DNA of 64,000 bases, taken from assembly GCA_023159155.1 (NCBI GenBank), contig JAJNNX010000015.1:620001-684000 (forward strand), written 5' to 3'. The notes under the pieces were generated by a model. It was given only the letters and a program-made list of their open reading frames with translations. It was not told the DNA's origin and did no database searches. How positions within the stretch are numbered: the first letter of the stretch is position 1; the number at the start of each line of letters is the position of its first letter. Below are positions 1 to 10,247 of the stretch, piece by piece. A program made the position numbers and the translations under genes. This DNA is from Ustulina deusta (taxonomy: Eukaryota > Ascomycota > Sordariomycetes > Xylariales > Xylariaceae).

Positions 1-744
1 CCCCCGCCTCCTCCCCCGCAGAATGGCCCATCCGCCGCGGACGCCGAGCAGCGCTGCCGCGCAGAGGGCGACAAGAGCGGCCGGAGCAAGGGCAAGTCGG
101 TACCGGGGCGTCCGGAGCCCGCGCCGCGCATCTACGTGAACTGCAGCACCGGGGACGAGCTGTCTGTCTCAGAGCTGGAGAGCGAGGCCCAGGCCGCCGC
201 CTTACCGCCGCCGACGTCCTCCTCTTCCTTATTACATCCTTCGTCTTCTACAACACCAAAAACCCCTGGTCTACGCCTGACGACAACGGGGACGACGACG
301 ACGACGACGACGGCGCCGCCGCGGGGCTTCGAACGGCTTCTATCTGCCGGCTTCACCGGCTCCGAGGTGAACCAGCTCCGTCTGCAGTTCCGCAGCATAC
401 ATTCCTCGCGGTACACGCCCGACACGCTTCCCAGCCCCGACAGCTTCCGGCGCATGGAGGATTCCTGGATCGATGACAATGGCGCCGCCATGCCTACGGC
501 TGCGACGAATGCGGGCGCCGACGGCACCGCCGGTGCCGACAGCAATGAGGTCGGGCTGGTGGGTATGGTCGACTTGCTGATCCGTGGAGTGATCACCGGT
601 TTCATCTGGCCGCTGGGTAGCGCAGGGTGGCTTATCCGCGAGGAGAGCATGTCTAGTGATCGGTGGCGTTTCATGGTTCGCGTCGGTGTCATGTTTGGTG
701 TACTGATTGGTTTCATACGAGCCATTTCAGGGGATAGTAAGTGA
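1..744 (+). CDS. dsc3: Dsc3-like subunit of the Golgi DSC E3 ubiquitin ligase, 5'-truncated
   Basis: The reading frame is open from the first base to the stop at 742-744, so the gene starts before the window. About 247 residues are visible. The order is a proline-rich stretch, a short segment beginning RIYVNCSTGDELS that looks like the junction after the ubiquitin-like domain, a low-complexity poly-Thr linker coded by repeated ACG (about 289-312), then the conserved block RGFERLLSAGFTGSEVNQLR, which is typical of the DUF2407 C-terminal domain. The end carries two hydrophobic segments (around VDLLIRGVITGFIWPLG and FMVRVGVMFGVLIGFI). In fission yeast and Aspergillus, Dsc3 belongs to the membrane-bound DSC complex that ubiquitinates membrane substrates and permits SREBP cleavage. 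The identification rests on the C-terminal domain and the two membrane segments. The N-terminal ubiquitin-like domain is not visible here. Confidence 0.85.
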   Translation, partial: PPPPPPQNGPSAADAEQRCRAEGDKSGRSKGKSVPGRPEPAPRIYVNCSTGDELSVSELESEAQAAALPPPTSSSSLLHPSSSTTPKTPGLRLTTTGTTTTTTTAPPRGFERLLSAGFTGSEVNQLRLQFRSIHSSRYTPDTLPSPDSFRRMEDSWIDDNGAAMPTAATNAGADGTAGADSNEVGLVGMVDLLIRGVITGFIWPLGSAGWLIREESMSSDRWRFMVRVGVMFGVLIGFIRAISGDSK

Positions 745-1270
745 AATTTGAAGATAAATGGCTCTCGTTTTGGTTCCATGATTGTATTATAACCGCGATC
801 CTGCATGGATATGGCGTTCGGGAAGGAAGCATTGCAAGGCGTTCACAACAGTTTAATCATAGGGTCTACAAAAATAGGGCATGTCACGTCGCAGGAAAAA
901 AGGCAATAAGAGGCTTGGAGCATCACCAACAATGGCGATGCTCGGCTTGTCTATCTAGAACATATGCACCCTCCCACCCAAAGCCACAGGCGCAATTTAT
1001 ATCCGCCTACAAAATTACATGTTTCATCTCCTTTCCTCCCCTTATGTTTTTGGGTTGGAACACGAACTAAGTGGTATCCCCGAAAGCTCCCCCCCAAACT
1101 CCCTTAAAAAGCAGAAACGGTGCCGGTGAAGAATCCACAGGCGAGACTACATCACGGAGAGCCTACTACGTAGTGGTAAGCCACTGGTTCATAGATCTCC
1201 CCAGCAAGCAGCTCCTGCCATGTTCCTAGATAACACATGACAACCGGTGAAGAAGGAGCTAGGAACAGGC
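745..1270. other. Convergent intergenic region, dsc3 / mtr4
   Basis: This is the spacer between two genes whose 3' ends face each other. It must hold both 3' UTRs. I see no conserved ORF, RNA gene or strong repeat. A 109-aa ORF starting at 741 has no recognisable features and probably lies in the dsc3 3' UTR. Confidence 0.5.
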
Positions 1271-4200
1271 CTAGAGGTAGAGGGATTGGGCAGCCACGAT
1301 GTCACGACGAATCTTGGTCAAACTCTCCTCGAACTTGTTTTGTAGATCTTCGCTGCCCATAACCTTGGCGGCCTGGGCCATTTGTCGAAGAAGCTCTTCG
1401 AGACGGCGGAAAAGACGGATGAGAGAACCTTCGTAGGCACCAGTCATTTTGCTATGATATGTCAGAAATGTAGACTGACGAAACGCGTGGAATTATGGAA
1501 AGGACTTTGGGATTTACCCAGGTGTGTACATACCAGACTTCTGCAAAAGACTTGCCGTTGGCCCACGCATAAACCGTTTCCATCAACTGATACTTCAAAC
1601 TCTGGACATATTCGTCTTCGTTGACTTCTAATTTGCTTTCCTGGCTGACCTTGGCGATGATACGAGCTTGGGCCTGGATTTGAGAGAATGGCTTCATTAG
1701 TTCCTCGGGGAGAGCTGGTGCTTCAACTTTCTCTTCAAAGATAAATACACTAAGTACCGCAGCAATAAGCTCAGGCGATAATTCGTTGAAGAAGCGGTTG
1801 AATAGCAACTCGGAGAGTAGAAGCTCGTGGCCCTCGGTCGATGAAATCTCGCAAGCGACACGAGCTTTCATCTGGACAACCTCGCCTTCGTTGATAAACC
1901 CGAGGCGCCGCAGCACTCTTTTCCTCGACTTAAGTTCGTCCAACTGCGCAATAGAGTGTGCCTTGCCTATTTTCTTCTTCAGGGCTTTGATCTCGTCAGT
2001 TCGCGCGATCTTCTTTGAGTATTGCTCCCATAGATCGGGCAACAGCGGGGAACCGTGGAGAGGGTTGGACAGTAAGCGCGATTCCAAGACCTCAATCTTA
2101 CGAAGTAGCTTCTTGAATGAATCATCCGTGATATTCATGTTTTCAATAGGATCTAGGACGGGCAAGCCGTCGGGGAAGCGTCGCTCGACCTCTTTCAAGG
2201 CTTTAGAGAGCTGTTTACGAACTGACTCGACATCTTCTCGCGATGAGGTATCTTTCGGCATGAACACACGAATTTGACTTAGTGCCTTGATGCAAGTGAG
2301 CATACAAGGAACTGCCTCAAAAATGCTATCCTTGTTTGGATCATTGGGTGCAACACCAACCGGCATCTCCGTAGAGGGGTTAGCAGGCACGAACGGATCG
2401 CAGTTGGGGTCAAGCCGAAGATACACATCAATAAAGTAGGACTCTTGTGGCGCGTACTCTTTCTCGCCAAACTTTGGCTCTTTGCGTTTCGTAAAGTTAA
2501 GTACTACTCCCCAGCCGAAATCCTTTCCAGTCTTTGGGTTCGCAATCTGAACTAGCCGTCCAGGTTGCAAAAAGTCGACACAATGCTTAGGGTGTTGGAT
2601 TACGTGGAGCATGTCCTTGGTGTATGTTGATAACTGCTGGCGCAAGCTGTAGTAGTCCTTGACAGTAGTCTCATCTGGAATAACCATCTCATCACGCTCC
2701 TTCTGTAGTTTCATCAGTTCATGCTCAAGACTGGCGACGCCGGCCGTATTCTGAAACTGGAAGAAACAGTTTTCTAGCATGAAGTCTGGAGAAATAGCTT
2801 CAATTCGGAGCAGATTCAAGACCATGTTGTAGCCGAGATGGAAGGCTGAGTTGAGACGGTCTTGTTGACCTATAACAACGCCCTTTGCGGTCTCTGGTTC
2901 CAGCTTCTCATCGACCATCATGATAACGATACCGCGTTCATCAAGGCCTCGACGACCAGCACGACCAGACATTTGGATGTATTCGGACGGCGTAAGGGGG
3001 CGCGTGGTTGTGCCATCGAACTTGGTGACCTTCGTAAAGACAACAGTTTTTGCAGGCATGTTGAGACCAATAGAAAAGGTTTCGGTCGCGAAGAGAACCT
3101 TGATTAATCCCTCCTGGAATAGAATCTCGATTGTCTCTTTCAAAATAGGTAGTAGACCGGAGTGGTGAACGCCGATACCCTTCTCCAAAAGCGGGAGGAT
3201 ATTCTGGATCTGGGGAAGCTCACGGTCCTCTTCGGATAGAGATTCTATGGCGCTTGTGAATACCTTGCGCACCATTGCTTTCTCGCTATCATCGTTGAAG
3301 GCGTATTTTGAAGTGTGGACAGCGAACATCTCGCACTCTCTCTTGCTGAAACTGAATACGATTACCGGATTGAAATTCTTGCTCATAATCATCTTGACAA
3401 TCTTCTGGATGTCTGCCTGTTGGGAATCGTTCTGTTTCCCCTTAAAGGTTTTCTTGTGCTTGCCCTTGCCTATCTGTTTCGCATTCGGGTCGTTGGCTTC
3501 TGCTGCCTTTCGTTCTTCAATCAATTGCATTGTTTTATTGAAGTTGTGTTCTCGGAAGACACCCTTCTCGTCAACGACCAAGAAGATGCCCGACCCGCCG
3601 GCCGGGAAGAAATAGTTCTGCAAAGGGGTAGGTCGGAAGTCGGTATAGACGACGTGGCAGGCCTGGCGGTGGATCTTTGCAATCCATTCGGCAAACTGGA
3701 AGGCATTCGGAATAGTAGCAGACAGAAAGACGTATCGCACTTTATCTGGCAGTAGGATAATAGTTTCCTCCCATACAACACCACGCGACTTGTCTCGCAT
3801 GTAGTGGATCTCGTCGAACACAACCCAGGCCACTTCCCGCATGATCTCTGACCCTCGATACAACATCGACCGCAGAATTTCGGTTGTCATGACGAGACAA
3901 CTAGCTGTTGGGTTAATGGTGACATCACCCGTCATAAGGCCAACATCTCCGAAAGCTTCATTGAACTCCCTGTATTTCTGGTTGCTCAGTGCTTTGATGG
4001 GACTTGTATAGATGACACGCTGGTTTCTCTTGAGACACTGTGCGATAGCATATTCGGCGACAACCGTCTTTCCTGCACTCGTGTGCGCCGATACAAGCAC
4101 ACTCTCGTCTCTTTCTATGGAGGAAATAGAAAGGCGCTGGAAGGGATCGAGTGTGAAGGGCCATGATCGAACAGGGTTCTCGGGCGCCTTGTGCTCGGAT

Positions 4201-4667
4201 AGTGGGACGTACTCGTAGTCTAGATCTGGCGGAAGCGCGACTTGATGCTGGATGTTGTGCGATAGAACAAGCGACGCCTCCTCCTTTGTAGCTGCAAACC
4301 CGGCGGCTGCAGCAACTTCTCGAGACTCGGCGGTTTCGAAGGTATCGGTCAATACAGGCTCTGCGACGCCATCCTTTCGCCGTCTTTTATTGTCGCCTTG
4401 GCCGTCCGACGCTGCATCTTCAACGCCATCTTCTTCGGGGGAGGTTGGCTGAATGTCAGCCATGTCGATCTCGGGCACAGAGGGTGCGGATGCAGCAGTT
4501 TCGGCGCCATTCTTCATTGCACCGTCAGCCTTGCGCTTCTTGCTTCTCTTCTCCTTCTTCTTTGATTTGGATGTTTTTCCTGTGAATGATGATTCGACAT
4601 CCTGGCCTTGAAGCCTGGCCTTCTTAGCCGGGTCCTCGTCGAAGACGTCGAAAAGCTGGTCGGCCAT
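1271..4667 (-). CDS. mtr4: ATP-dependent RNA helicase Mtr4/Dob1 (TRAMP complex, nuclear exosome cofactor)
   Basis: Two exons, 4667-1534 and 1451-1271, are joined across an 82-nt intron (donor GTATGT, acceptor ATAG) and give 1104 aa, close to the usual Mtr4 length. I chose the ATG at 4667 (MADQLFDVFDEDPAKKARLQ), which matches the family N-terminus; an in-frame ATG 26 codons upstream exists. Visible motifs are a basic N-terminus, Walker A AHTSAGKT (about residue 194), DEIH (about 285), SATIPN, QMSGRAGRRG, a KOW-type arch segment beginning PGRLVQIANPKTG, and a DSHCT C-terminal domain that continues in exon 2 with CKMTGAYEGSLIRLFRRLEE. Mtr4 unwinds RNA 3' to 5' and feeds nuclear rRNA precursors, snoRNAs and aberrant transcripts to the exosome. 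Identification is firm. The donor falls inside a TGC codon. Confidence 0.95.
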
Positions 4668-5327
4668 GGTGGTTGCGACCAGCTGAGGTTTGGATTTAGG
4701 AAGAACAGCTGCAATAGAGAATGGGATTAATTGCAAGGCATCCAATAAATGTGTGGCGACAATAGGAGCCGCAGGATATCACAATTGTCTCTCCCAGCAC
4801 TTTTCAACAAGTTGAGGGTGTACTGTAAACTTTCTGATGGGATGGCAGAAAATACCTAGTGAGCTGTGCAAAGAAGCTTAGCACGACAACGGGGATCGAA
4901 CGCGGGCGGTGAGACCGAACTTGGTGGGATGCACAGATGGGTACAACTGGGTGGGCCAGCGTCCCTATCTAAGTTTAGGTACCTACAGGTAGGTACCTAG
5001 TGTAGTTGTCGATTGACATGGGATCTACTGTACGTGAGGGGTAATATCGACACTGTCCCCAGTACCTCCCAACATATGTACTCGGCGTTTCTTGGTTACT
5101 CAGAGGCATTTAGCCGAAGCTCGACCGACCCGGCCGCCCAGGCCTGTAGCCGGAACCTCGTATGAGGAATGATTCTTTACGTTCCTCCAAAAAGCTCCTT
5201 AGGCTCAACACCTAAGCCAAGTGCAAACCCATCTCCCCTCCACCACATCTTCGGCAACCATTGAAAAGGTAGCATCCAGGCCTCTTGTTTCTGCTTAAAG
5301 CGTCAGGCAGCTAATTGGCCACGCCAG
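4668..5327. promoter_or_regulatory. Divergent promoter region, mtr4 / cox8
   Basis: The start codons of mtr4 (-) and cox8 (+) lie 660 bases apart, so this spacer must carry both promoters. A cluster of GGTACCTA-type repeats sits at about 4975-5001. The segment at 4885-4905 resembles a tRNA T-loop on the minus strand, but no cloverleaf can be folded around it. Confidence 0.55.
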
Positions 5328-5714
5328 ATGTCTCCCCAAGCCGCCATGGTCCGGGCCAGCCCGCGCATCACCTCGCTCATCAGCCGCCGCGCATTCCACG
5401 CCACCCGCGCCCGTCTGTCGTCGCCATACCACTACCCCGAGGGCCCCTATTCCAACCTGCCCTTCAACACCAAGACGCGCTTCTTCGCCGTCCGCTTCTG
5501 GGCCTACTGCATCACCGGCTTCTTCGCGCCCTTCGGCATCGCTGGTGCGTCAATTTCCTCCGCTTCCCCGCCTCGTGCAATCCCCCGGCTGTTCAGACTC
5601 GCGGGTTTATATGCGGGTTTATATGCTTGGGGAAAGGGAAACGCTTTTGTGTTGTGGCCGACATGCTAACAGTTGCGTTCTCTAGTCTGGCAAACCAACA
5701 AGCCCAAGGCTTAA
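5328..5714 (+). CDS. cox8: Cytochrome c oxidase subunit 8 (fungal Cox8, VIIc family)
   Basis: Exons 5328-5544 and 5686-5714 are joined across a 141-nt intron (GTGCGT donor, branch point GCTAAC, TCTAG acceptor), giving 81 aa. The N-terminal part, about 30 residues rich in Arg and Ser, looks like a mitochondrial presequence. The mature part has the family block SPYHYPEGPYSNLPFNTKTR, followed by one membrane helix (FAVRFWAYCITGFFAPFGIA) and the short tail VWQTNKPKA coded by exon 2. Cox8 is a small single-helix subunit of complex IV in the inner mitochondrial membrane. An alternative start at 5346 (MVRASP) would shorten only the presequence. The split ORF would look truncated without the intron. 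Confidence 0.93.
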
Positions 5715-6454
5715 GCGCCTCGCGATCGAATATCGTTGTACTAGTCTCGGGCTATAAACGAGTGGATAACTTCCGATAGGTGAGGCCTTCGCAGCAGGCG
5801 GGAGGGGCGATGCAACTGTACATATAGGAGCACTATAGACCTAAGAGGCCACTGCCAAACGTACAATTTCATTTGTCTGTTCATCTTTGGCATATATTCG
5901 TGATCTGTTTAGCTAGAGGGCTACGATCAACCGAAAGCCAGGTTGGGCAAACTGAGTCACAGACATCTCTGGTTGGTTCAATCCCAGCTGGAGCCTTGTA
6001 GCTCCCTAGGCTGGCACAGCCTTTTCCTAGTTTGTCCATATGTCTGATTCCAGGTGTTTAGAGTAAAGTCTCCCCTCCAAGACCCGACTTTAACATAGCC
6101 TGACCCTTGGCAAGCCAACATGCTAAGTCGACCGGTTCCCGTTCTCTATGCACGGAGTGGTCTAATATTTGTTTGCAAGTTACGCCTTGTTAGTAGAATG
6201 GCATTCGCATTGGTAGAGAATAACAGTCTAGGCTCCGTCTAAAATGAATGTGTCTGTTAATAGACCATTCTCAATAGACCATTCTCGCCAATCCAAGAGC
6301 AGCTCTTAATTATTAACGAGTTGTATTTTTAGTTCAATGTATATGACATAGTAGTATCACAATATAGTATAGGCTTGGCGCCTGGAGGAGTATACATTTT
6401 AGTATCAGTACAGAGTAATATATGCAAGTCTCAGCCCTTGAAACTCTCACGATG
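5715..6454. other. Convergent intergenic region, cox8 / PPR gene
   Basis: This 740-base spacer holds the 3' UTRs of both neighbours. It becomes AT-rich towards 6240-6420. A hairpin resembling a tRNA T-arm with a TTCAATC loop lies at about 5971-5987 and has a nearby pairing resembling an acceptor stem, but no anticodon arm can be formed. A short direct repeat of AATAGACCATTCTC occurs near 6258-6286. Confidence 0.4.
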
Positions 6455-8305
6455 CTACCCGAATGTAAAAGCCCACCGTGGCTTAGCCACATCTAAACCA
6501 CCTGTTTTCAGAACCCGCTGTAGGAAATGTATCATGTATTGAGAATTTGCGTGGTCTAATTTCCATCTGGAATCCAAACAATCGTAGACGTCTAACATCT
6601 CGTCCCTGGTCGAATATCGGGCATGTGCCTCGAGAACAGCCATGGCTAACCATGTACTAATGTAAAGGCCGTCTGCCCCAGAGTCCAAGGCATCAAGAAA
6701 GGCGCCCCAGACGCTATCGAGCCTCTGCGCGCTCCAGTCTGAGCCTGGTCCGCCATGCACAGAAAATGACTGGAACAGCGCTAGGAAGATAACTCCATGA
6801 AGTGGAATCATGAAGGCTTTCATCTCATCGAGAAACTGGGCGACCTTGCTGAGATTGCCAAGCCGCAGCCCGTAATGGTTTATGAGAATGCGGTATGTTT
6901 GTAGGTCCGGAGATAACAAAGCAGACTTCTGAAATACAGGGCGCATGCTAGGATGCCTTTTGCCGACACGGGCAAACATTGCGAGTACCTTCGTAATGGC
7001 TTTTGCCATGGTATAGTCTCTGTGGGGAAGTGTCGATAGCTCCTTGTTGGATGCCTTCATCTTCTCGTAAACGTGTTCAGCTGATTGTTCTTCACCGCAT
7101 CGAATGAAGCTGGCTATGAGACAGTTCAAGACTACTGTATCAATGATCTCGCCGGCTTCAACCATTTCTCTATACCCAGCCCTGACACCACTTGAATCCT
7201 GCTTGAGGCCAAAGAAGTGGATGAGACTAGTGTAGTGATACCGGTTGTATGCAAACCCGCGATGCGTCATCTCTTCGTATATCATCTCGGCCAAGTTGAA
7301 CTTGCCTGCCTTTGACGCGGAATCAAAAAGGATATTAAAGGTCACATCGTTTGCCTTTAAACCTGCCTCCTTCTCCATTTGATGCCACAGTTTGAGAGCA
7401 GCCTCGACCTCGACCTCTGTGGTTTTCGCGACGTACCCCGTAGCAAATGAAATGGCCGTATTCCATTGGAAACTGGTCAAAGAGAAGCCAGAGTTTGTAA
7501 TGTCGGCTATCACGGCAAAATACCTTAACATGGATTTTTGGTCCTTACGTTCGCAAGACGCTAAGGCTGCCGTCAGTGAATGGCGCGTAAAGGCAGTTAT
7601 GTGCGCCGGCCGGGGCTCAGGAAGTGCTTGATAGAGATCCCATACAGTGTCGAGGGAAACTTGGGCAGGATATCGATTACGAGCAGCGACTGCTAAACGC
7701 AGATTTAGTGCTGGCTCGAATTCCTCAGCGTCGGGGTCTCGGTCGCCATAGACGGTCTGGAGTTCGAGATCCTCGGGCTTGTCGGAAACTGTGACGTTGG
7801 GGCCATCCGCAGAGGCATACTTCCTGAAATAAGGGTCCCTATAGAATTTAAGAGACTCATCGACTGAAATATCGTCGTAATAATCGACGATACCAAGAAC
7901 CTCATCTTTCGGCTGGGTCACGACACGTCGCCCAAAAAGAGACGGATTGTGTGGTTTCTTCGTTTGTTCAGTCGGCTCGGTGGACGGTACAGCGGTGTGA
8001 TTCCAACTACGTCCGCTCACAGGATACGAGGTGAAGTAGTTTGAGCTCGTAGTTCGACCACCGCCCGGTGCTATCGCTGCGCAGAAGGTCCGGGGTAGTA
8101 AGAGGCTAGGATGGGATTTGTGCCGCCATGGCGGCTGGATCGGACGGCTGCAGCGGGGAAGAAAATGTAAGCCATTCGCGATAGACCTTGCGCGTCCATT
8201 GTGCACACGCACAGCTCGAGCACGGGTTATTGAGCTGGCAGCCGGCGAGGGCTGGCCAAGGAGTACCGCGCCGTATCTCGACCCGTCTACTCTAGAGATG
8301 TTCAT
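6455..8305 (-). CDS. Pentatricopeptide-repeat protein, probably mitochondrial
   Basis: A single uninterrupted frame of 616 aa. The N-terminus has about 120 residues rich in Arg, Ser and Pro with almost no acidic residues, as expected of a mitochondrial targeting sequence. An acidic linker follows. From about residue 200 the protein is helical, with PPR-like units: NDVTFNILFDSASKAGKFNL, the next unit ending EEMTHRGFAYNRYHYTSLIHF, VLNCLIASFIRCGEEQSAEH and DLQTYRILINHYGLRLGNLS. PPR proteins bind organellar RNA in a modular way and act in stability, processing or translation. I cannot name the orthologue or its RNA target. The gene is divergent from the mitoribosomal gene at 8861, which agrees with a mitochondrial role. 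Confidence 0.8.
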   Translation of the reverse strand: MNISRVDGSRYGAVLLGQPSPAASSITRARAVRVHNGRARSIANGLHFLPRCSRPIQPPWRHKSHPSLLLPRTFCAAIAPGGGRTTSSNYFTSYPVSGRSWNHTAVPSTEPTEQTKKPHNPSLFGRRVVTQPKDEVLGIVDYYDDISVDESLKFYRDPYFRKYASADGPNVTVSDKPEDLELQTVYGDRDPDAEEFEPALNLRLAVAARNRYPAQVSLDTVWDLYQALPEPRPAHITAFTRHSLTAALASCERKDQKSMLRYFAVIADITNSGFSLTSFQWNTAISFATGYVAKTTEVEVEAALKLWHQMEKEAGLKANDVTFNILFDSASKAGKFNLAEMIYEEMTHRGFAYNRYHYTSLIHFFGLKQDSSGVRAGYREMVEAGEIIDTVVLNCLIASFIRCGEEQSAEHVYEKMKASNKELSTLPHRDYTMAKAITKVLAMFARVGKRHPSMRPVFQKSALLSPDLQTYRILINHYGLRLGNLSKVAQFLDEMKAFMIPLHGVIFLALFQSFSVHGGPGSDWSAQRLDSVWGAFLDALDSGADGLYISTWLAMAVLEAHARYSTRDEMLDVYDCLDSRWKLDHANSQYMIHFLQRVLKTGGLDVAKPRWAFTFG

Positions 8306-8860
8306 GGGCTGGCGTCCCGCATTTTCTAGGGTTTCGTCGTCACAGCCCTTTGTATATGTGTCGATGTCATTGGTAAGTTAATGTGGTCTTTTGATCGGCC
8401 GTGGATAGAGGCCGCAATGCCTGTTGTTGGTTCCGGTGTAGGTACCTATTGTACGGCAGTCATGTTTGAATCATCGAGCTGTTAAAAGAAAGAAAAATTC
8501 ATATAAGTACCGATATAGAGCGATGGGGAGTTGGAGAGGATTCAAAGTTGCAACAGTGGTGAACCCCTGCTTAGCGCGACCCATTTAAGAGGGACCAGTG
8601 CATGCATCAGCCAGTCTTCTGTTCTCGTTAGCAATTACAGTGGATCTCGGATCAATATGCCCTCCATCCCTACAGCCTCACAGTAGCCAATTCAATAATT
8701 TCTACTTATAGTGCGAGACGGCACATCTCGAGCGGCGGCGATAGCACATTTCTCGTAAAACATCGTTGACGACTGAATTTACTGGGTCAATCGCTCGGTG
8801 CCGTACCCGCGCTCTCGAAAACCTGTCGCACCGCACCGCATCGCTCAGTTCTCACTCACC
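8306..8860. promoter_or_regulatory. Divergent promoter region, PPR gene / mS23
   Basis: A 555-base region lies between two divergent genes for predicted mitochondrial proteins. A GGTACCTATTG repeat-like motif lies near 8440. There is no other ORF of note. Co-regulation of the pair is possible but is only an inference from position. Confidence 0.5.
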
Positions 8861-9729
8861 ATGGGCGGCCAACGACAGGTCAGGCCCTCCCGGGTCTATC
8901 AGGCCGTCACCAACATGCTGAACCAGCGAATAGTGCCGCAAGTCAGTATCCAAAGGCCCGTTTGGTACAACGTCGTCGAGATGATACCGCCGTCCGAAAC
9001 CGTCACGCGAACCTATCCACCCCAGCATCAGAAACACAACCCAAAGGTCCGGAGACCAAGCAAGCTGTTCCAACCGCAACGATTAGTATACGAGGAGGAC
9101 GGGCTGCGACGCCAATTCTACAAAGACCATCCATGGGAGCTGGCGAGGCCGAGGATGATCGTCGAAATGGACGGCAGAGATGCAGAGCGATACGATTGGT
9201 CCAAGGGGTTGCGACAACCTGGCATGCCCCTCTGCGGCGAGAGGTAAGCTTCTCCCTGCCGCCGCCCACTTGGCCTTTGCGAGAGGAACCTTCAGAGGAA
9301 CCATGGACTAACGGCAATGGTTACAGTGTCGTCCAACGACAATTATGGATGATGCACAACGTGGAGGGCATGACACAGGAGAAGGCCTACGACATCGTAC
9401 GGCGGGAGTTCTACGCGTTGCGGCATGTGGAAGACATTGAGCGACGTATAGCGAGGGAGGAGGCCTTGAAGGTGGGCGCATACTTCGGCAAGTCCGCCAT
9501 CGAGGTCAGCATGGGGCTCGAAGATGAACAATTCGAGAACTGGAAGAAGTGGGCCGGCAAGCAGATCGACAACGTCCAAGCCGAGCAAGACAGTGCGTAC
9601 ACCAACTTCGGCGCCGTGGAAGAGTCCGAGGGCGACGATCTGGATGCAGAGGAGCCCGTGGCTGAGCCTGTCATGGCGGATAAAGTTGCCACAAACACTA
9701 CCGGGCAGACGCCGAATGCCGGGGTATAG
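8861..9729 (+). CDS. rsm25: Mitochondrial small-subunit ribosomal protein mS23 (Rsm25)
   Basis: Exons 8861-9243 and 9327-9729 are joined by an 83-nt intron (AG|GTAAGC, branch GACTAAC, TTACAG acceptor), giving 261 aa. The start MGGQRQVRPSRVYQAVTNML is preceded by CTCACC and fits the family; an upstream in-frame ATG (8798) is less likely. The protein has the mS23 pattern: a basic N-terminus, RPVWYNVVEMIPPSE, RLVYEEDGLRRQFYKDHPWE, then after the intron SVVQRQLWMMHNVEGMTQEK and a helical basic/acidic C-terminus ending in a low-complexity acidic tail. mS23/Rsm25 is a component of the mitochondrial 37S subunit and is specific to mitoribosomes. The identification is by recalled family resemblance. 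Confidence 0.9.
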
Positions 9730-9915
9730 TTTTGTCTTCAGTGTAGAACTATTGTACAAATCCCTTGTATATACCACCCAAACGCCACGCCCCGAGCCCC
9801 CGAATTGTGTTTGGATATCAAGCGCTTATATGCTCCTCAGCCATGCAAATGCAGATTCCTCAAAAAGGTGAATTCCTTGTTGAATACTAACAGCACACTA
9901 AACCAGCTCCGTGTC

Positions 9916-10247
9916 TCAAGCGTCAGCCAACAATTCCTCCAGTTGCTGAATGCGGTCTGTGTAGGCTCGTCGCTAGTATCGGCGTCAGTCGAACAGCTCA
10001 GACAAGGACTGGTGAAGCCCACCGCTTTGTAGCTCATCAGGGGACTCACGATATCCTCCAGTTTCCTCACGTCATTCTCATTAGAAGCCCGCCCGATGAC
10101 TCGGGCAAGCAGCTCGACGACTTCAACATAGTATGCTCTGGCACCTTCATGATACTGAGCTTGGTCGAGCTGAACGGCAGTCCTCGCCTTGGCTAGCGCC
10201 ACGGATAAGGTAGCTTTAGAGGACAATGGCATCCTGTCGCTAGCCAT
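9916..10247 (-). CDS. Small protein with a single MIT-type domain
   Basis: Exon 1 (10247-10050) codes MASDRMPLSSKATLSVALAK and continues as an amphipathic helical stretch (ARTAVQLDQAQYHEGARAYY, VEVVELLARVIGRASNENDV). A 104-nt intron (GTGAGT donor, CTGAC branch, TTCAG acceptor) leads to a 30-nt exon (9945-9916) coding QLEELLADA. The total is 75 aa. The pattern of alternating small and hydrophobic residues and the A-x-x-L-D spacing fit an MIT (microtubule interacting and transport) three-helix domain, known from Vps4 and other ESCRT partners that bind MIM peptides. No other domain is present, so the protein would be a stand-alone MIT module. If the intron is retained the frame stays open for about 70 more codons without recognisable content. 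The C-terminal exon choice is less certain than exon 1. Confidence 0.65.

Noticed and set aside
136..806. Antisense 224-aa ORF on dsc3
   Set aside because: It is the reverse of the Thr/Pro-rich coding sequence and lacks motifs; the sense strand carries the DUF2407 C-terminal domain.
4668..4745. Upstream in-frame ATG of mtr4 (26 codons earlier)
   Set aside because: The added residues do not resemble the family, whereas MADQLFDVFDEDP fits as the N-terminus.
4880..4960. tRNA-like T-loop (minus strand GTTCGATCCCC)
   Set aside because: The flanking bases do not form a 5-bp T-stem and no acceptor or anticodon stem can be drawn.
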